From an uncultured Paraglaciecola sp. (lineage in GTDB: Bacteria > Pseudomonadota > Gammaproteobacteria > Enterobacterales > Alteromonadaceae): a stretch of 6,146 bases of DNA. Location: NCBI GenBank assembly GCA_905479025.1, contig CAJQKX010000700.1:1-6146 (forward strand). Direction: 5' to 3'. Position 1 is the first letter of the stretch. Each line of letters opens with the position of its first letter. The position numbers were made by a program, and so were the translations under genes. Shown here piece after piece: positions 1 through 6,146 of the stretch. Under the pieces are notes generated by a model. That model did not search any database. It saw nothing but the letters and a program-made list of their open reading frames with translations, and was not told where the DNA came from.

Positions 1-25
1 TAACATCTGCACAAGGCAGATGTTA
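1..25 (-). terminator. Perfect 10-bp hairpin after puuD, possible operon terminator
   Basis: TAACATCTGC (1-10) is the exact reverse complement of GCAGATGTTA (16-25), separated by a 5-base loop. It lies 114 bases downstream of the puuD stop in the direction of transcription. A rho-independent terminator for the minus strand would need a U-tract immediately left of base 1, which is outside the window. On the plus strand the hairpin is followed by CTCACACC, so it is not a terminator for rightward transcription. It could instead be a protein-binding palindrome or part of a longer repeat cut by the window edge. Confidence 0.45.
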
Positions 26-69
26 CTCACACCATTTCAGTGCTGGGCAGGTCATACTGGATAACAAGC

Positions 70-108
70 TACACATCACTGTTGCAACACTTGACGGTGA
101 GATGTGTA
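70..108. repeat. Imperfect inverted repeat in the puuD 3' flank
   Basis: TACACATC (70-77) and GATGTGTA (101-108) are exact reverse complements, 8 bp each, with a 23-base loop. The loop contains the 8-base palindrome GTTGCAAC (81-88). As RNA from the minus strand it could fold into a stem between puuD and the terminal hairpin. No U-tract follows it in that direction, so it is not by itself a terminator. It may help stabilise the 3' end or may be chance. Confidence 0.3.
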
Positions 109-110
109 TC

Positions 111-131
111 CCAAAAAAATCATTGTTTTGG
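111..131. repeat. Short AT-rich inverted repeat just after the puuD stop
   Basis: CCAAAA (111-116) and TTTTGG (126-131) form a 6-bp inverted repeat starting 8 bases beyond the puuD stop codon. On the minus strand the right arm is preceded by a run of T, because the plus strand has seven A in a row at 113-119. The stem is weak, with only two GC pairs; a regulatory role is not supported beyond the symmetry itself. The rest of 26-138 shows no open frame or RNA gene. Confidence 0.2.
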
Positions 132-138
132 CGATCTC

Positions 139-1347
139 TTAATCAGACGATAAACCCTTAAACCAGTTTCCTATAATTTGCCTATCTGCTTCAGTCATCC
201 CCGTTTTATTCATCATGGGCATGTCTCTAGTTACAACGGCTCGATTATGAATAACCGCCGCACGTTGCTCTATTTGCTGCCATGTATCGAACATTAATCC
301 TACAGGTGCAACCACAAAAATTTCATCTGTTGGTTTAGCTGCATGACAATTGGCACAGTGGGTTTGTATAACATCGAATACTTGTTGTTGCTGGGCATTG
401 AGTTCAATGGCAGGTGCTTGTTCTGTTGTTAACATGTCTTCTTTAACTGTAACAGGCATGGATACCCAGCCAGCAATAATTACCATACCAATCGCGCCTG
501 TGACCAAAATAGAGGGGCGAGAAATACCAATATGTTTTAGGTTAAAATAATGACGTATCCAAGCTGAAACTAATCCAATTGCCATCAATACCAACCAAGC
601 ATTATGATGTTGGTAAGTCATAGGGTAATGGTTGCTGATCATAATAAATAACAAGGGTAGGGTAAGGTAGTTGTTGTGCACCGAACGTAATTTGGCACCC
701 AGTCCCCAACTAGGATCAATCTCTGTTTTATTGGCCACTGCGTCAACCATTAATCTTTGAGCAGGCATAATTTTAAAGAATACATTACCGGCCATGATGG
801 TACCGATTAACGCACCTACATGAATGAAAGCGCCCCGTCCACTGAACCAATGAGTGGCCAAGTAACTGGCTGCCGCTAGCATCACTAAAAACATGATGCC
901 GAAGACTTTTGGGTATTTTGACAGCGGGCTACGACAGGCGGCTTCATAAATAAATAACCCGCCAAAAATCAGGGCTAAACCTCTACTTATTGCTTGGGTA
1001 GGGGTTAAATCCATAACATTACTATCAATCAAATAAATCGCAGCACCGTGGTAATACACTAAACTGAGTAACAGAAAACCACTGATCCATGTGGTGTATG
1101 CTTCCCATTTAAACCAGTGAAGTTTTTCTGGTATGACTTCTGGGCCATATTCGTATTTAGATACTTCATAAAAGCCGCCGCCATGCACCGCCCACAAATC
1201 ACCCTTGATACCTTTTTGTTTTTTCCAGTCAGGTGGAGTGCGTAAATTATTATCTAGCCATATAAAATAAAACGATGCGCCTATCCATGCCACACCAGTG
1301 ACAACGTGAAACCAGCGAAGAAATAATGAAATCCAATCAAGCAACAT
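139..1347 (-). CDS. puuD: PuuD-type membrane urate hydroxylase with C-terminal cytochrome c domain
   Basis: PuuD proteins oxidise urate to 5-hydroxyisourate at the inner membrane and pass electrons to a c-type haem, presumably on to the respiratory chain, without making hydrogen peroxide. The 402-residue protein has an N-terminal membrane domain with about eight hydrophobic segments (near 8-30, 84-105, 121-138, 147-165, 172-192, 226-240, 249-265, 280-298). Family-typical stretches include RWFHVVTGVAWIGASFYF (11-28), WAVHGGGFYEV (52-62), PEKLHWFKWEAYTTW (73-87) and LRSVHNNYLTLPLLFIMIS (220-238). The C-terminal cytochrome c domain binds haem at CANCH (331-335), with a likely distal ligand Met376 in DMPMMNKTGMT. 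The ATG overlaps the guaD TAA by one base, and AAGGGG sits 7 bases upstream. It is the last gene of the block and directly supplies UraH. It is not related to soluble uricase. E. coli has an unrelated gene also called puuD (glutamine amidotransferase of putrescine catabolism). Confidence 0.94.
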   Translation of the reverse strand: MLLDWISLFLRWFHVVTGVAWIGASFYFIWLDNNLRTPPDWKKQKGIKGDLWAVHGGGFYEVSKYEYGPEVIPEKLHWFKWEAYTTWISGFLLLSLVYYHGAAIYLIDSNVMDLTPTQAISRGLALIFGGLFIYEAACRSPLSKYPKVFGIMFLVMLAAASYLATHWFSGRGAFIHVGALIGTIMAGNVFFKIMPAQRLMVDAVANKTEIDPSWGLGAKLRSVHNNYLTLPLLFIMISNHYPMTYQHHNAWLVLMAIGLVSAWIRHYFNLKHIGISRPSILVTGAIGMVIIAGWVSMPVTVKEDMLTTEQAPAIELNAQQQQVFDVIQTHCANCHAAKPTDEIFVVAPVGLMFDTWQQIEQRAAVIHNRAVVTRDMPMMNKTGMTEADRQIIGNWFKGLSSD

Positions 1348-2663
1348 TAATGTGCCCCTTTTAATACTTGTTTATCGGCTTGGTAGACAACTTTGCCTGC
1401 TACATAAGTGGCTATTATGGCTCTATCATCAGCTAACATGCTAAGTGCAAAAATAATATCTTGAGGTGTGCGGTGATTTTCAAAGCGTAACGCACTGAGT
1501 TCGTCAAATTCTGGGTCAAGGATAACAAAGTCTGCATCTGTGCCGGGATTAAGGTTACCAATATCATTTTCTAGTCCTAATCCTACTGCAGCACCTTGAG
1601 TCATAAGATACAAGCCATGCATAGGATCCATCTGATTACCTTTAAGTTGGCAAATTTTATAAGCTTCGCCCATGGTTTTTAACATACTAAAACTAGTACC
1701 GCCGCCTACATCGGTTGCTAGCATTACAGGCACATTTTGTTGTTCGGCCTTGGCTAAATCGAATAGACCGCTGCCTAAAAATAGGTTTGAAGTGGGGCAA
1801 AACGCAATACTTGCCTGGGTTTCTTGTAAGCGTTGCCATTCAGCTTGTTCTAAATGGATACCGTGACCAAACACTGCGCCTTTTCTGAGTAAACCATAAT
1901 GATCGTAAACATCTAGATAATTTTTACGCTCAGGGAATAAGCCTTTTACCCAAGCAATTTCTTTATGATTCTCAGACAGGTGAGTTTGTATAAATACATC
2001 AGGGTATTGCTGTGCTAATTCTCCCAAAGCGTGTAATTGTTCAGCACTACTGGTAGGCGCAAAACGCGGTGTGATGGCATATTTGAGCCGCCCATTATTA
2101 TGCCATTTTTCGATGAGTGCGGCGCTGTCTAGTTGGGCACTTTGTGGCGTGTCTTGTAGCCAATCTGGGCAGTGTCTGTCCATACAAACTTTACCAGCAA
2201 TGAGTAACATGTTGTGACTCGCTGCTTCTTCAAAAAGCGCATCGGCTGCTTGTTTATGCACCGACGAATACACCATACCCGTGGTAGTACCATGGCGATG
2301 TAATTGTTTAATAAATATGTTGGCAATGTGACTGGCGTATTCGTAGTTAGCAAATTTACGTTCTACAGGAAAAGTGTAATCTTTTAGCCAGTCAAGTAGC
2401 TGTTGGCCAAAGCTAGCCAGCATTTCTGTTTGTGGAAAATGTAAATGACTGTCAATAAAGCCAGGTAAAATTAACTTGTTTGAATAATCATTGATATTTG
2501 CTTCAGGATATTGATTTATATGGTTTTTATACTCGCCAATAAATTCAATTTTTCCGTTACGCGTAACCAGAATCCCATCATCAAAGTACACATAGTCCTG
2601 TTTGGGACTATAACTCTTTTTCGGAAAATGTAATATCGAAGCGCGATACGCTTGAGTTGTCAT
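1347..2663 (-). CDS. guaD: Guanine deaminase (amidohydrolase superfamily)
   Basis: GuaD hydrolyses guanine to xanthine and ammonia, feeding guanine into the xanthine dehydrogenase step. With the start at 2663 it has 438 residues, essentially the length of Escherichia coli GuaD, to which it is similar throughout. Metal and active-site residues: PGFIDSHLHFPQTEM (His73, His75), ITPRFAPTSS (Arg200), QTHLSENHKEIAWVK (His228 and the proton-shuttle Glu231), FGHGIHLE (His267), SIAFCPTSNLFLGSGLF (285-301) and MLATDVGGGTSFSML (Asp318). The final GTDADFVILD and TYVAGKVVY belong to the small beta-sandwich domain shared by the superfamily. The frame continues upstream to an ATG at 2795, but those 44 residues overlap uraH, do not resemble any GuaD, and homology starts at MTTQAYRASILHF, so I place the start at 2663. 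The stop overlaps puuD by one base. It has no signal peptide; cytoplasmic. Confidence 0.95.
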   Translation of the reverse strand: MTTQAYRASILHFPKKSYSPKQDYVYFDDGILVTRNGKIEFIGEYKNHINQYPEANINDYSNKLILPGFIDSHLHFPQTEMLASFGQQLLDWLKDYTFPVERKFANYEYASHIANIFIKQLHRHGTTTGMVYSSVHKQAADALFEEAASHNMLLIAGKVCMDRHCPDWLQDTPQSAQLDSAALIEKWHNNGRLKYAITPRFAPTSSAEQLHALGELAQQYPDVFIQTHLSENHKEIAWVKGLFPERKNYLDVYDHYGLLRKGAVFGHGIHLEQAEWQRLQETQASIAFCPTSNLFLGSGLFDLAKAEQQNVPVMLATDVGGGTSFSMLKTMGEAYKICQLKGNQMDPMHGLYLMTQGAAVGLGLENDIGNLNPGTDADFVILDPEFDELSALRFENHRTPQDIIFALSMLADDRAIIATYVAGKVVYQADKQVLKGAH

Positions 2664-2671
2664 AAATAAGG

Positions 2672-2678
2672 CTTTCTC
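2672..2678 (-). promoter_or_regulatory. Probable ribosome binding site of guaD
   Basis: In the 40-base uraH-guaD spacer the minus strand reads GAGAAAG, 8 bases before the ATG at 2663. It is an imperfect but usable Shine-Dalgarno sequence, and it supports this start over the long upstream extension. No convincing -35/-10 pair was seen in or just before the spacer. Confidence 0.5.
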
Positions 2679-2703
2679 TTTAATTGCAACAATAAATACC
2701 AGA

Positions 2704-3030
2704 CTAGCTGCCGCGATAACTGCTAAAACCAAAAGGTGAAATAAGCAGTGGCACATGATAATGCCCACCGTTTTCGGTAAGTTCAAAATGCACATCTACG
2801 AAGGGATAAAATGCACTGCTGTGATGGGTCAGTAAATAGTCTTTGGTAAAAAAACGTAAACAATATTCGCCGGCTTGAAAATTATAATCTTGCCATTGAT
2901 TACAACGGCCATCGCTATCAGTTTGTGTAACAATGACCTGCCCATCTAGAGTCGTTAGGGCTAATTTCATATTGGCAGCGGGTTTACCTAATGTGGTATC
3001 TAACACATGGCTGGAAAGGCTAATGCTCAT
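2704..3030 (-). CDS. uraH: 5-hydroxyisourate hydrolase (transthyretin-related protein)
   Basis: UraH hydrolyses 5-hydroxyisourate, made by PuuD, to OHCU for UraD. The protein has 108 residues, a standard length, and is expected to form a transthyretin-like homotetramer. Active-site motifs are all present: SSHVLDTTLGKPA at the N-terminus (His8), DSDGRC (Arg42), HYHVPLLISPFGFSSYRGS at the C-terminus (His90/His92 and Arg106), ending in the YRGS tetrapeptide that distinguishes HIU hydrolases from true transthyretin. It has no periplasmic signal peptide, unlike some enterobacterial homologues, so it should act in the cytoplasm. The ATG at 3030 lies in an ATGA overlap with uraD, with an AAGGAA about 10 bases upstream. 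The TAG stop is at 2704-2706, followed by the only intergenic gap in the operon. Confidence 0.96.
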   Translation of the reverse strand: MSISLSSHVLDTTLGKPAANMKLALTTLDGQVIVTQTDSDGRCNQWQDYNFQAGEYCLRFFTKDYLLTHHSSAFYPFVDVHFELTENGGHYHVPLLISPFGFSSYRGS

Positions 3031-3578
3031 GATGCTTGTATTCCTTTTTCTAGTTTATTGACTAATCCCTTCTCTAATCTTAGTAAGGTGATTTTAATTT
3101 GTTCTGCTGCGGCAAGTGCAATTTCTGTCGCGGTATCATTTGCTAAACGTAACATAAGGGCATCCAGCATAATGTTGGCACTCAAGCCGCTGGCACAAAT
3201 TATAAAAATAAAGCCATGCTTATTCAGGTATTCATGATTGGCTGATGCTAAATTCTGTAACGTTTCATCGTCTGCATCGTTTGCCCCTTGTTGTTCATTA
3301 CTGGCCATATTTTTCGTTGCTGCATACTTTTTACGTAAGCTATTCACGTCGCCTATCATTGGATGGGCTTCAAATGCGGTTAAAAATTCTGATGTAGGGC
3401 ATTGTTGCCATATGTCTTTTGCGGCTTGAACGACGCTTTCAATATTAGCGTAGGGTCTAGCGTGTTCCATGCCTTTAAACCATTTAGGTGAGGCACAACA
3501 TTGGCTGAACCATTTTTCAGCTTGTTGACTTTCTAGGCTATTTAACGTGAGTAATGACAATGTGTTTTTCTGATTCAT
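3027..3578 (-). CDS. uraD: 2-oxo-4-hydroxy-4-carboxy-5-ureidoimidazoline (OHCU) decarboxylase
   Basis: UraD decarboxylates OHCU, the unstable product of UraH, stereospecifically to S-allantoin in the cytoplasm. The protein has 183 residues, close to the family's usual 160-180. Seen in the sequence: an amphipathic N-terminal part with SPKWFKGMEHARPY (30-43), the family hallmark EAHPMIGD (70-77) in which His72 matches the catalytic histidine, the NEQQGA segment (94-99) with the conserved Ser93/Glu95/Gln97 pattern, and NHEYLNKHGFIFIICASG (114-131), which lines the active site. A helical tail (AAAEQIKITLLRLEKG) closes the fold. The start overlaps the xdhC stop (ATGA) and its own TGA overlaps the uraH ATG, so it is probably translated by coupling; the upstream GGTAA is a poor ribosome binding site. 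No signal peptide is seen. It is the small single-domain form, not the UraD-allantoinase or UraD-UraH fusion found elsewhere. Confidence 0.95.
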   Translation of the reverse strand: MNQKNTLSLLTLNSLESQQAEKWFSQCCASPKWFKGMEHARPYANIESVVQAAKDIWQQCPTSEFLTAFEAHPMIGDVNSLRKKYAATKNMASNEQQGANDADDETLQNLASANHEYLNKHGFIFIICASGLSANIMLDALMLRLANDTATEIALAAAEQIKITLLRLEKGLVNKLEKGIQAS

Positions 3579-4441
3579 TCAGCTGTTACCAAAGATTGTA
3601 TAAGTTGCTTATTGTCTCGCCATGCCTGTTTTTGTTGAGATTGACTGGTTTTTTCTGGCTCTAAAAGTTGGATTAATTGCGCCGCCATTGATACGGCTAC
3701 TTCAATTGGACGTTTGCCTGGAATGTCTAATAAACCAACAGGAGAAACAAGTCGTTGAATATTTTTGTGTTCAAACTCACGGTGTGACAGTCGAGTTCTA
3801 AAGCGCCTTGCTTTGGTATCTGAACCTATCATGCCAACAAAGGTCATATCTTTTCGGCGCAGCGCTGCTTCGACTATGTCAAAGTCCAATTGATGGCTAT
3901 GGGTCATGATCATCGCCCAAGACTTGTTAGGTAAAGTGGCAATGGTATCTGCGGGGTGTTCACTAGTCAGTAACTTCACGTTATTTGGTTGTCTTTGTTG
4001 AGCGATTTCTTCAAGCATATCTTGGCGGTTGTCTATCCAGCTAATTTGCAACGGTAATTGCGCTAATATAGGTACTAATGCTCTGGATACATGTCCTGCA
4101 CCGTAAATAGCAATATGTTGGCTATGCTGAGTGAGTGCTTCAAACAATACATTGGTCGCACCACCGCAACACTGACCTAATTTACTCGAAAGGGGGTAAT
4201 GTTCTACTTTTTGACAAGTGATATTTTCATACAGCAATTTCCGAGCTTGTTTAATTACTTCAAACTCAAGATGTCCACCACCAATGGTGTCAAAAACACT
4301 GTCATCACACACTACCATCTTTGTACCGTCATTTCTGGGAGTAGAGCCTGCAGTGGCAAGTAATGTGACTATCACATAACTTTTGCCCTGCTGTTGGCAT
4401 TGGTAGAGTGCGTCAAACCATGTATTTTCTGGAAGGCTCAT
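3575..4441 (-). CDS. xdhC: Xanthine dehydrogenase accessory protein XdhC (molybdenum cofactor insertion)
   Basis: XdhC-family proteins bind the molybdenum cofactor, keep it available for sulfuration and hand it to the XDH large subunit; they are cytoplasmic and not part of the final enzyme. The product is 288 residues, the usual size. The N-terminal XdhC/CoxI part has GSTPR (32-36), GGGHLE (54-59) and a CCGG motif (91-94) whose cysteines fit the family's cofactor-binding position. The C-terminal Rossmann-like part starts with IYGAGHVSRAL (112-122) and continues with WIDNR, MTHSHQLD (179-186), FVGMIGS (201-207) and SPVGLLDIPGKRPIEVAVS. I chose the ATG at 4441: it makes an ATGA overlap with the xdhB stop and has a GGAG 8 bases upstream. 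An in-frame TTG at 4459 would add six residues but has nothing in its favour. The end overlaps uraD by ATGA. Immediate proximity to xdhB fits its chaperone role. Confidence 0.95.
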   Translation of the reverse strand: MSLPENTWFDALYQCQQQGKSYVIVTLLATAGSTPRNDGTKMVVCDDSVFDTIGGGHLEFEVIKQARKLLYENITCQKVEHYPLSSKLGQCCGGATNVLFEALTQHSQHIAIYGAGHVSRALVPILAQLPLQISWIDNRQDMLEEIAQQRQPNNVKLLTSEHPADTIATLPNKSWAMIMTHSHQLDFDIVEAALRRKDMTFVGMIGSDTKARRFRTRLSHREFEHKNIQRLVSPVGLLDIPGKRPIEVAVSMAAQLIQLLEPEKTSQSQQKQAWRDNKQLIQSLVTAE

Positions 4442-6146
4442 GCTTGGTTCTCCATCCAAGCTTGTGCTTGTTCAACTGCGTTGTAGACCTTTTCAGGCGT
4501 GGCGGGTGGATGCAGCAGCGGTTCAATTTGATAATCAGTAATACTGGATATTGCATCTTTTAATGCACACCAAACCGAGTTAGCAAGCATAAAGGGCGGT
4601 TCGCCCACCGCTTTCGAATGATAGATACTATCTTCGTCGTTTGCTCTGGGGTATAAGTCAACATTGAAAATTTCTGGTGTATCACCAATAGCCGGGATTT
4701 TGTAGGTTGCAGGGTTGTTACTGATAAGTTTACCGCTAGTGTCCCATAACAATTCTTCGCTGGTTAACCAGCCCATACCTTGGATAAAGCCCCCTTCAAT
4801 TTGGCCAATGTCAATGGCTGGATTCAGGCTTTTGCCTACATCATGCAATATATCAACACGGTTAACCTTGTATTCGCCAGTTAATGTATCAACAGACACC
4901 TCTGAACAACTTGCACCGTAGGCAAAGTAGAAGAATGGTCTGCCATTGCCTTTAGAACGGTCATATTCAAGTTTTGGTGTTTTATAAAAACCTGAAGCTG
5001 ATAACGAGATACGATCCATATAAGCTTGTTGAATTAATTCCGTAAAGGCAATTTTATGATCATCTAAACACACCGATTGATCTGTAAAGGTAACGAGTTT
5101 AGGGTTGCCTTTGACCTGTTTAGCATAAAACTCCGCCAGCCGTTGTTTGATAATCAAACAAGCGTTTTGTGCAGCCTTACCATTTAAATCTGTGCCACTA
5201 GAAGCTGCTGTAGGCGATGTATTTGGGACTTTATCGGTTCGAGTTGAAGTAATTTCAACATGGGACAAGGGTACGCCAAACTCATTAGCCACTATTTGAC
5301 CAATTTTGGTATGTAAACCTTGGCCCATTTCAGTGCCGCCATGATTAATTTGCATACTGCCATCGGTATAAATATGCAGTAAAGCACCTGCTTGATTAAG
5401 ATGTTTTGCGGTAAATGAGATGCCAAATTTTACAGGTGTTAAGGCTAAGCCTTTTTTAATAATTAAGCTGCCTTTATTGAACTCTGTAATTTGTTTACGG
5501 CGCAGTTGGTAATCGCTTGATGCTTCTAACTTATCAATTAGGTCAGCTAATAAATTGTGCTCAACCTTCATGCCATACTGGGTTGTGTTTCTACTATCTT
5601 TGCCATATAAGTTGAGTTTACGAATAGCTAAAGGGTCTTTACCTAACTTGCGAGCAATCGCATCCATCATGGATTCAGCAACTATCATGCCTTGCGGGCC
5701 ACCAAAGCCACGATAGGCAGTATGAGATACTTGATTAGTTCGACACCTATGCCCTTCTAAATAACAATCTGCCAGAAAATAACCGTTATCAGCATGGAAC
5801 ATGGCGCGGTCTACTATGGCATCTGACAAGTCGGGTGAGTGACCACAATTACCGTTTATGTCTATATGGGTTGCTTGTATTAGCCCTTGATTGTCAGTGG
5901 CTACTTTAAATCTATTTTCAAATGGATGACGCTTACCTGTTGCCATCATATCCATCATGCGTGGCAGTCGAAGCTTGACTGCTACTTTATTACGACTAGC
6001 AAATAGTGCTGCTATGCAAGCCCATTGAGCAGCCTGTGTTTCTTTACCACCAAATCCACCTCCCATACGTCGCATGTCGACGACTACTTTGTGTAATTTA
6101 ATATCTAATACTTCAGCAATCAGTTTTTGTACTTCACTGGGATGTT
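4438..6146 (-). CDS. xdhB: Xanthine dehydrogenase, molybdopterin-binding large subunit (5' end outside window)
   Basis: This subunit oxidises hypoxanthine and xanthine to urate at a molybdenum centre and passes electrons to the iron-sulfur/FAD subunit; it is cytoplasmic. The frame is open to the right edge, adding 23 codons (HPSEVQKLIAEVL...) before the internal ATG at 6075, so that ATG is not the start; 568 residues are visible and about 200 N-terminal ones are missing, judged from the usual length of around 770. Key motifs, numbered from the first whole codon: GGGFGGKE (Glu35), SHTAYRGFGGPQGM (Arg145), FGISFTAKHLNQAGALLH, HGGTEMGQGLHTK (268-280), SSPTAASS-like TSPTAASSGTD, SLNPAIDIGQIEGGFIQG, and KAVGEPPF with the catalytic base Glu515 (codon 4600-4602). 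Glu35, Arg145 and Glu515 correspond to Glu802, Arg880 and Glu1261 of bovine xanthine oxidase. The TGA stop overlaps the xdhC ATG. The gene symbol follows enterobacterial naming; other organisms swap A and B. Confidence 0.96.
   Translation of the reverse strand, partial: HPSEVQKLIAEVLDIKLHKVVVDMRRMGGGFGGKETQAAQWACIAALFASRNKVAVKLRLPRMMDMMATGKRHPFENRFKVATDNQGLIQATHIDINGNCGHSPDLSDAIVDRAMFHADNGYFLADCYLEGHRCRTNQVSHTAYRGFGGPQGMIVAESMMDAIARKLGKDPLAIRKLNLYGKDSRNTTQYGMKVEHNLLADLIDKLEASSDYQLRRKQITEFNKGSLIIKKGLALTPVKFGISFTAKHLNQAGALLHIYTDGSMQINHGGTEMGQGLHTKIGQIVANEFGVPLSHVEITSTRTDKVPNTSPTAASSGTDLNGKAAQNACLIIKQRLAEFYAKQVKGNPKLVTFTDQSVCLDDHKIAFTELIQQAYMDRISLSASGFYKTPKLEYDRSKGNGRPFFYFAYGASCSEVSVDTLTGEYKVNRVDILHDVGKSLNPAIDIGQIEGGFIQGMGWLTSEELLWDTSGKLISNNPATYKIPAIGDTPEIFNVDLYPRANDEDSIYHSKAVGEPPFMLANSVWCALKDAISSITDYQIEPLLHPPATPEKVYNAVEQAQAWMENQA
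4450..4453 (-). promoter_or_regulatory. Ribosome binding site of xdhC
   Basis: On the minus strand GGAG lies 8 bases before the ATG at 4441, inside the last codons of xdhB. It decides the xdhC start in favour of this ATG over the in-frame TTG at 4459, which itself lies upstream of the motif. Confidence 0.75.

Noticed and set aside
1..138. A small gene, RNA gene, CRISPR or mobile-element end in the left flank
   Set aside because: No open frame of useful length, no cloverleaf, no repeated spacer structure and no insertion-sequence terminal features were seen; only the inverted repeats listed.
350..550. Plus-strand open frames opposite the operon (350-550, 1672-1866, 3007-3429, 4715-4921)
   Set aside because: All lie antisense to strongly conserved genes, have no recognisable domains and no ribosome binding signals; they are explained by codon bias of the real genes.
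2129..2353. Additional small open frame on the minus strand inside guaD
   Set aside because: It lies wholly inside a confidently identified gene in another frame, and its product resembles no domain I recognise.
2664..2795. N-terminal transmembrane anchor on guanine deaminase, from the upstream ATG at 2795
   Set aside because: It overlaps conserved uraH codons in another frame, and the 438-residue form from 2663 matches known GuaD length and N-terminus with a ribosome binding site before it.
4442..4459. TTG start at 4459 for xdhC
   Set aside because: The ATG at 4441 has a GGAG at good spacing and makes the same ATGA overlap as the next two junctions; the TTG lies upstream of that ribosome binding site.
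6073..6075. ATG at 6075 as the start of a short XDH subunit
   Set aside because: The frame is open to the window edge and the 23 upstream codons encode a conserved XDH sequence (HPSEVQKLIAEVL...), so the gene is cut by the window, not shortened.

Overview
The window carries one co-directional block of purine-catabolism genes, all on the minus strand, so the reading order runs from the right edge to the left. The order is xdhB (5' end outside the window), xdhC, uraD, uraH, guaD, puuD. Together they cover guanine -> xanthine (GuaD), xanthine -> urate (XDH, matured by XdhC), urate -> 5-hydroxyisourate (PuuD), 5-hydroxyisourate -> OHCU (UraH) and OHCU -> S-allantoin (UraD). No gene for allantoin breakdown, a purine permease or a regulator is visible. 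The small FAD/iron-sulfur subunit of xanthine dehydrogenase, expected upstream of xdhB, would lie beyond the right edge.

The modest GC content (roughly 40% by eye), a GuaD very like the enterobacterial type, the two-subunit XDH style and the PuuD-type urate hydroxylase suggest a heterotrophic marine gammaproteobacterium, for example an Alteromonas/Paraglaciecola-like lineage. This placement is inference from gene style, not from a phylogenetic marker.

Layout: 6146-4438 is xdhB, 4441-3575 xdhC, 3578-3027 uraD, 3030-2704 uraH, 2663-1347 guaD and 1347-139 puuD. The junctions xdhB/xdhC, xdhC/uraD and uraD/uraH are all 4-base ATGA overlaps, and guaD/puuD overlap by one base (TAATG). Only uraH/guaD has a spacer, of 40 bases. 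This points to a single transcript with translational coupling. Positions 1-138 are non-coding. They hold a perfect 10-bp hairpin at the extreme left edge, possibly the operon terminator, and two weaker inverted repeats.

All six genes look intact and carry their family's key residues. The pathway is known. The most distinctive element is the urate-oxidising step, which uses an integral membrane protein fused to a c-type cytochrome and so probably feeds electrons to the respiratory chain instead of making hydrogen peroxide. I found no mobile element, CRISPR array, RNA gene or unknown gene, and no convincing sign of an undescribed system.
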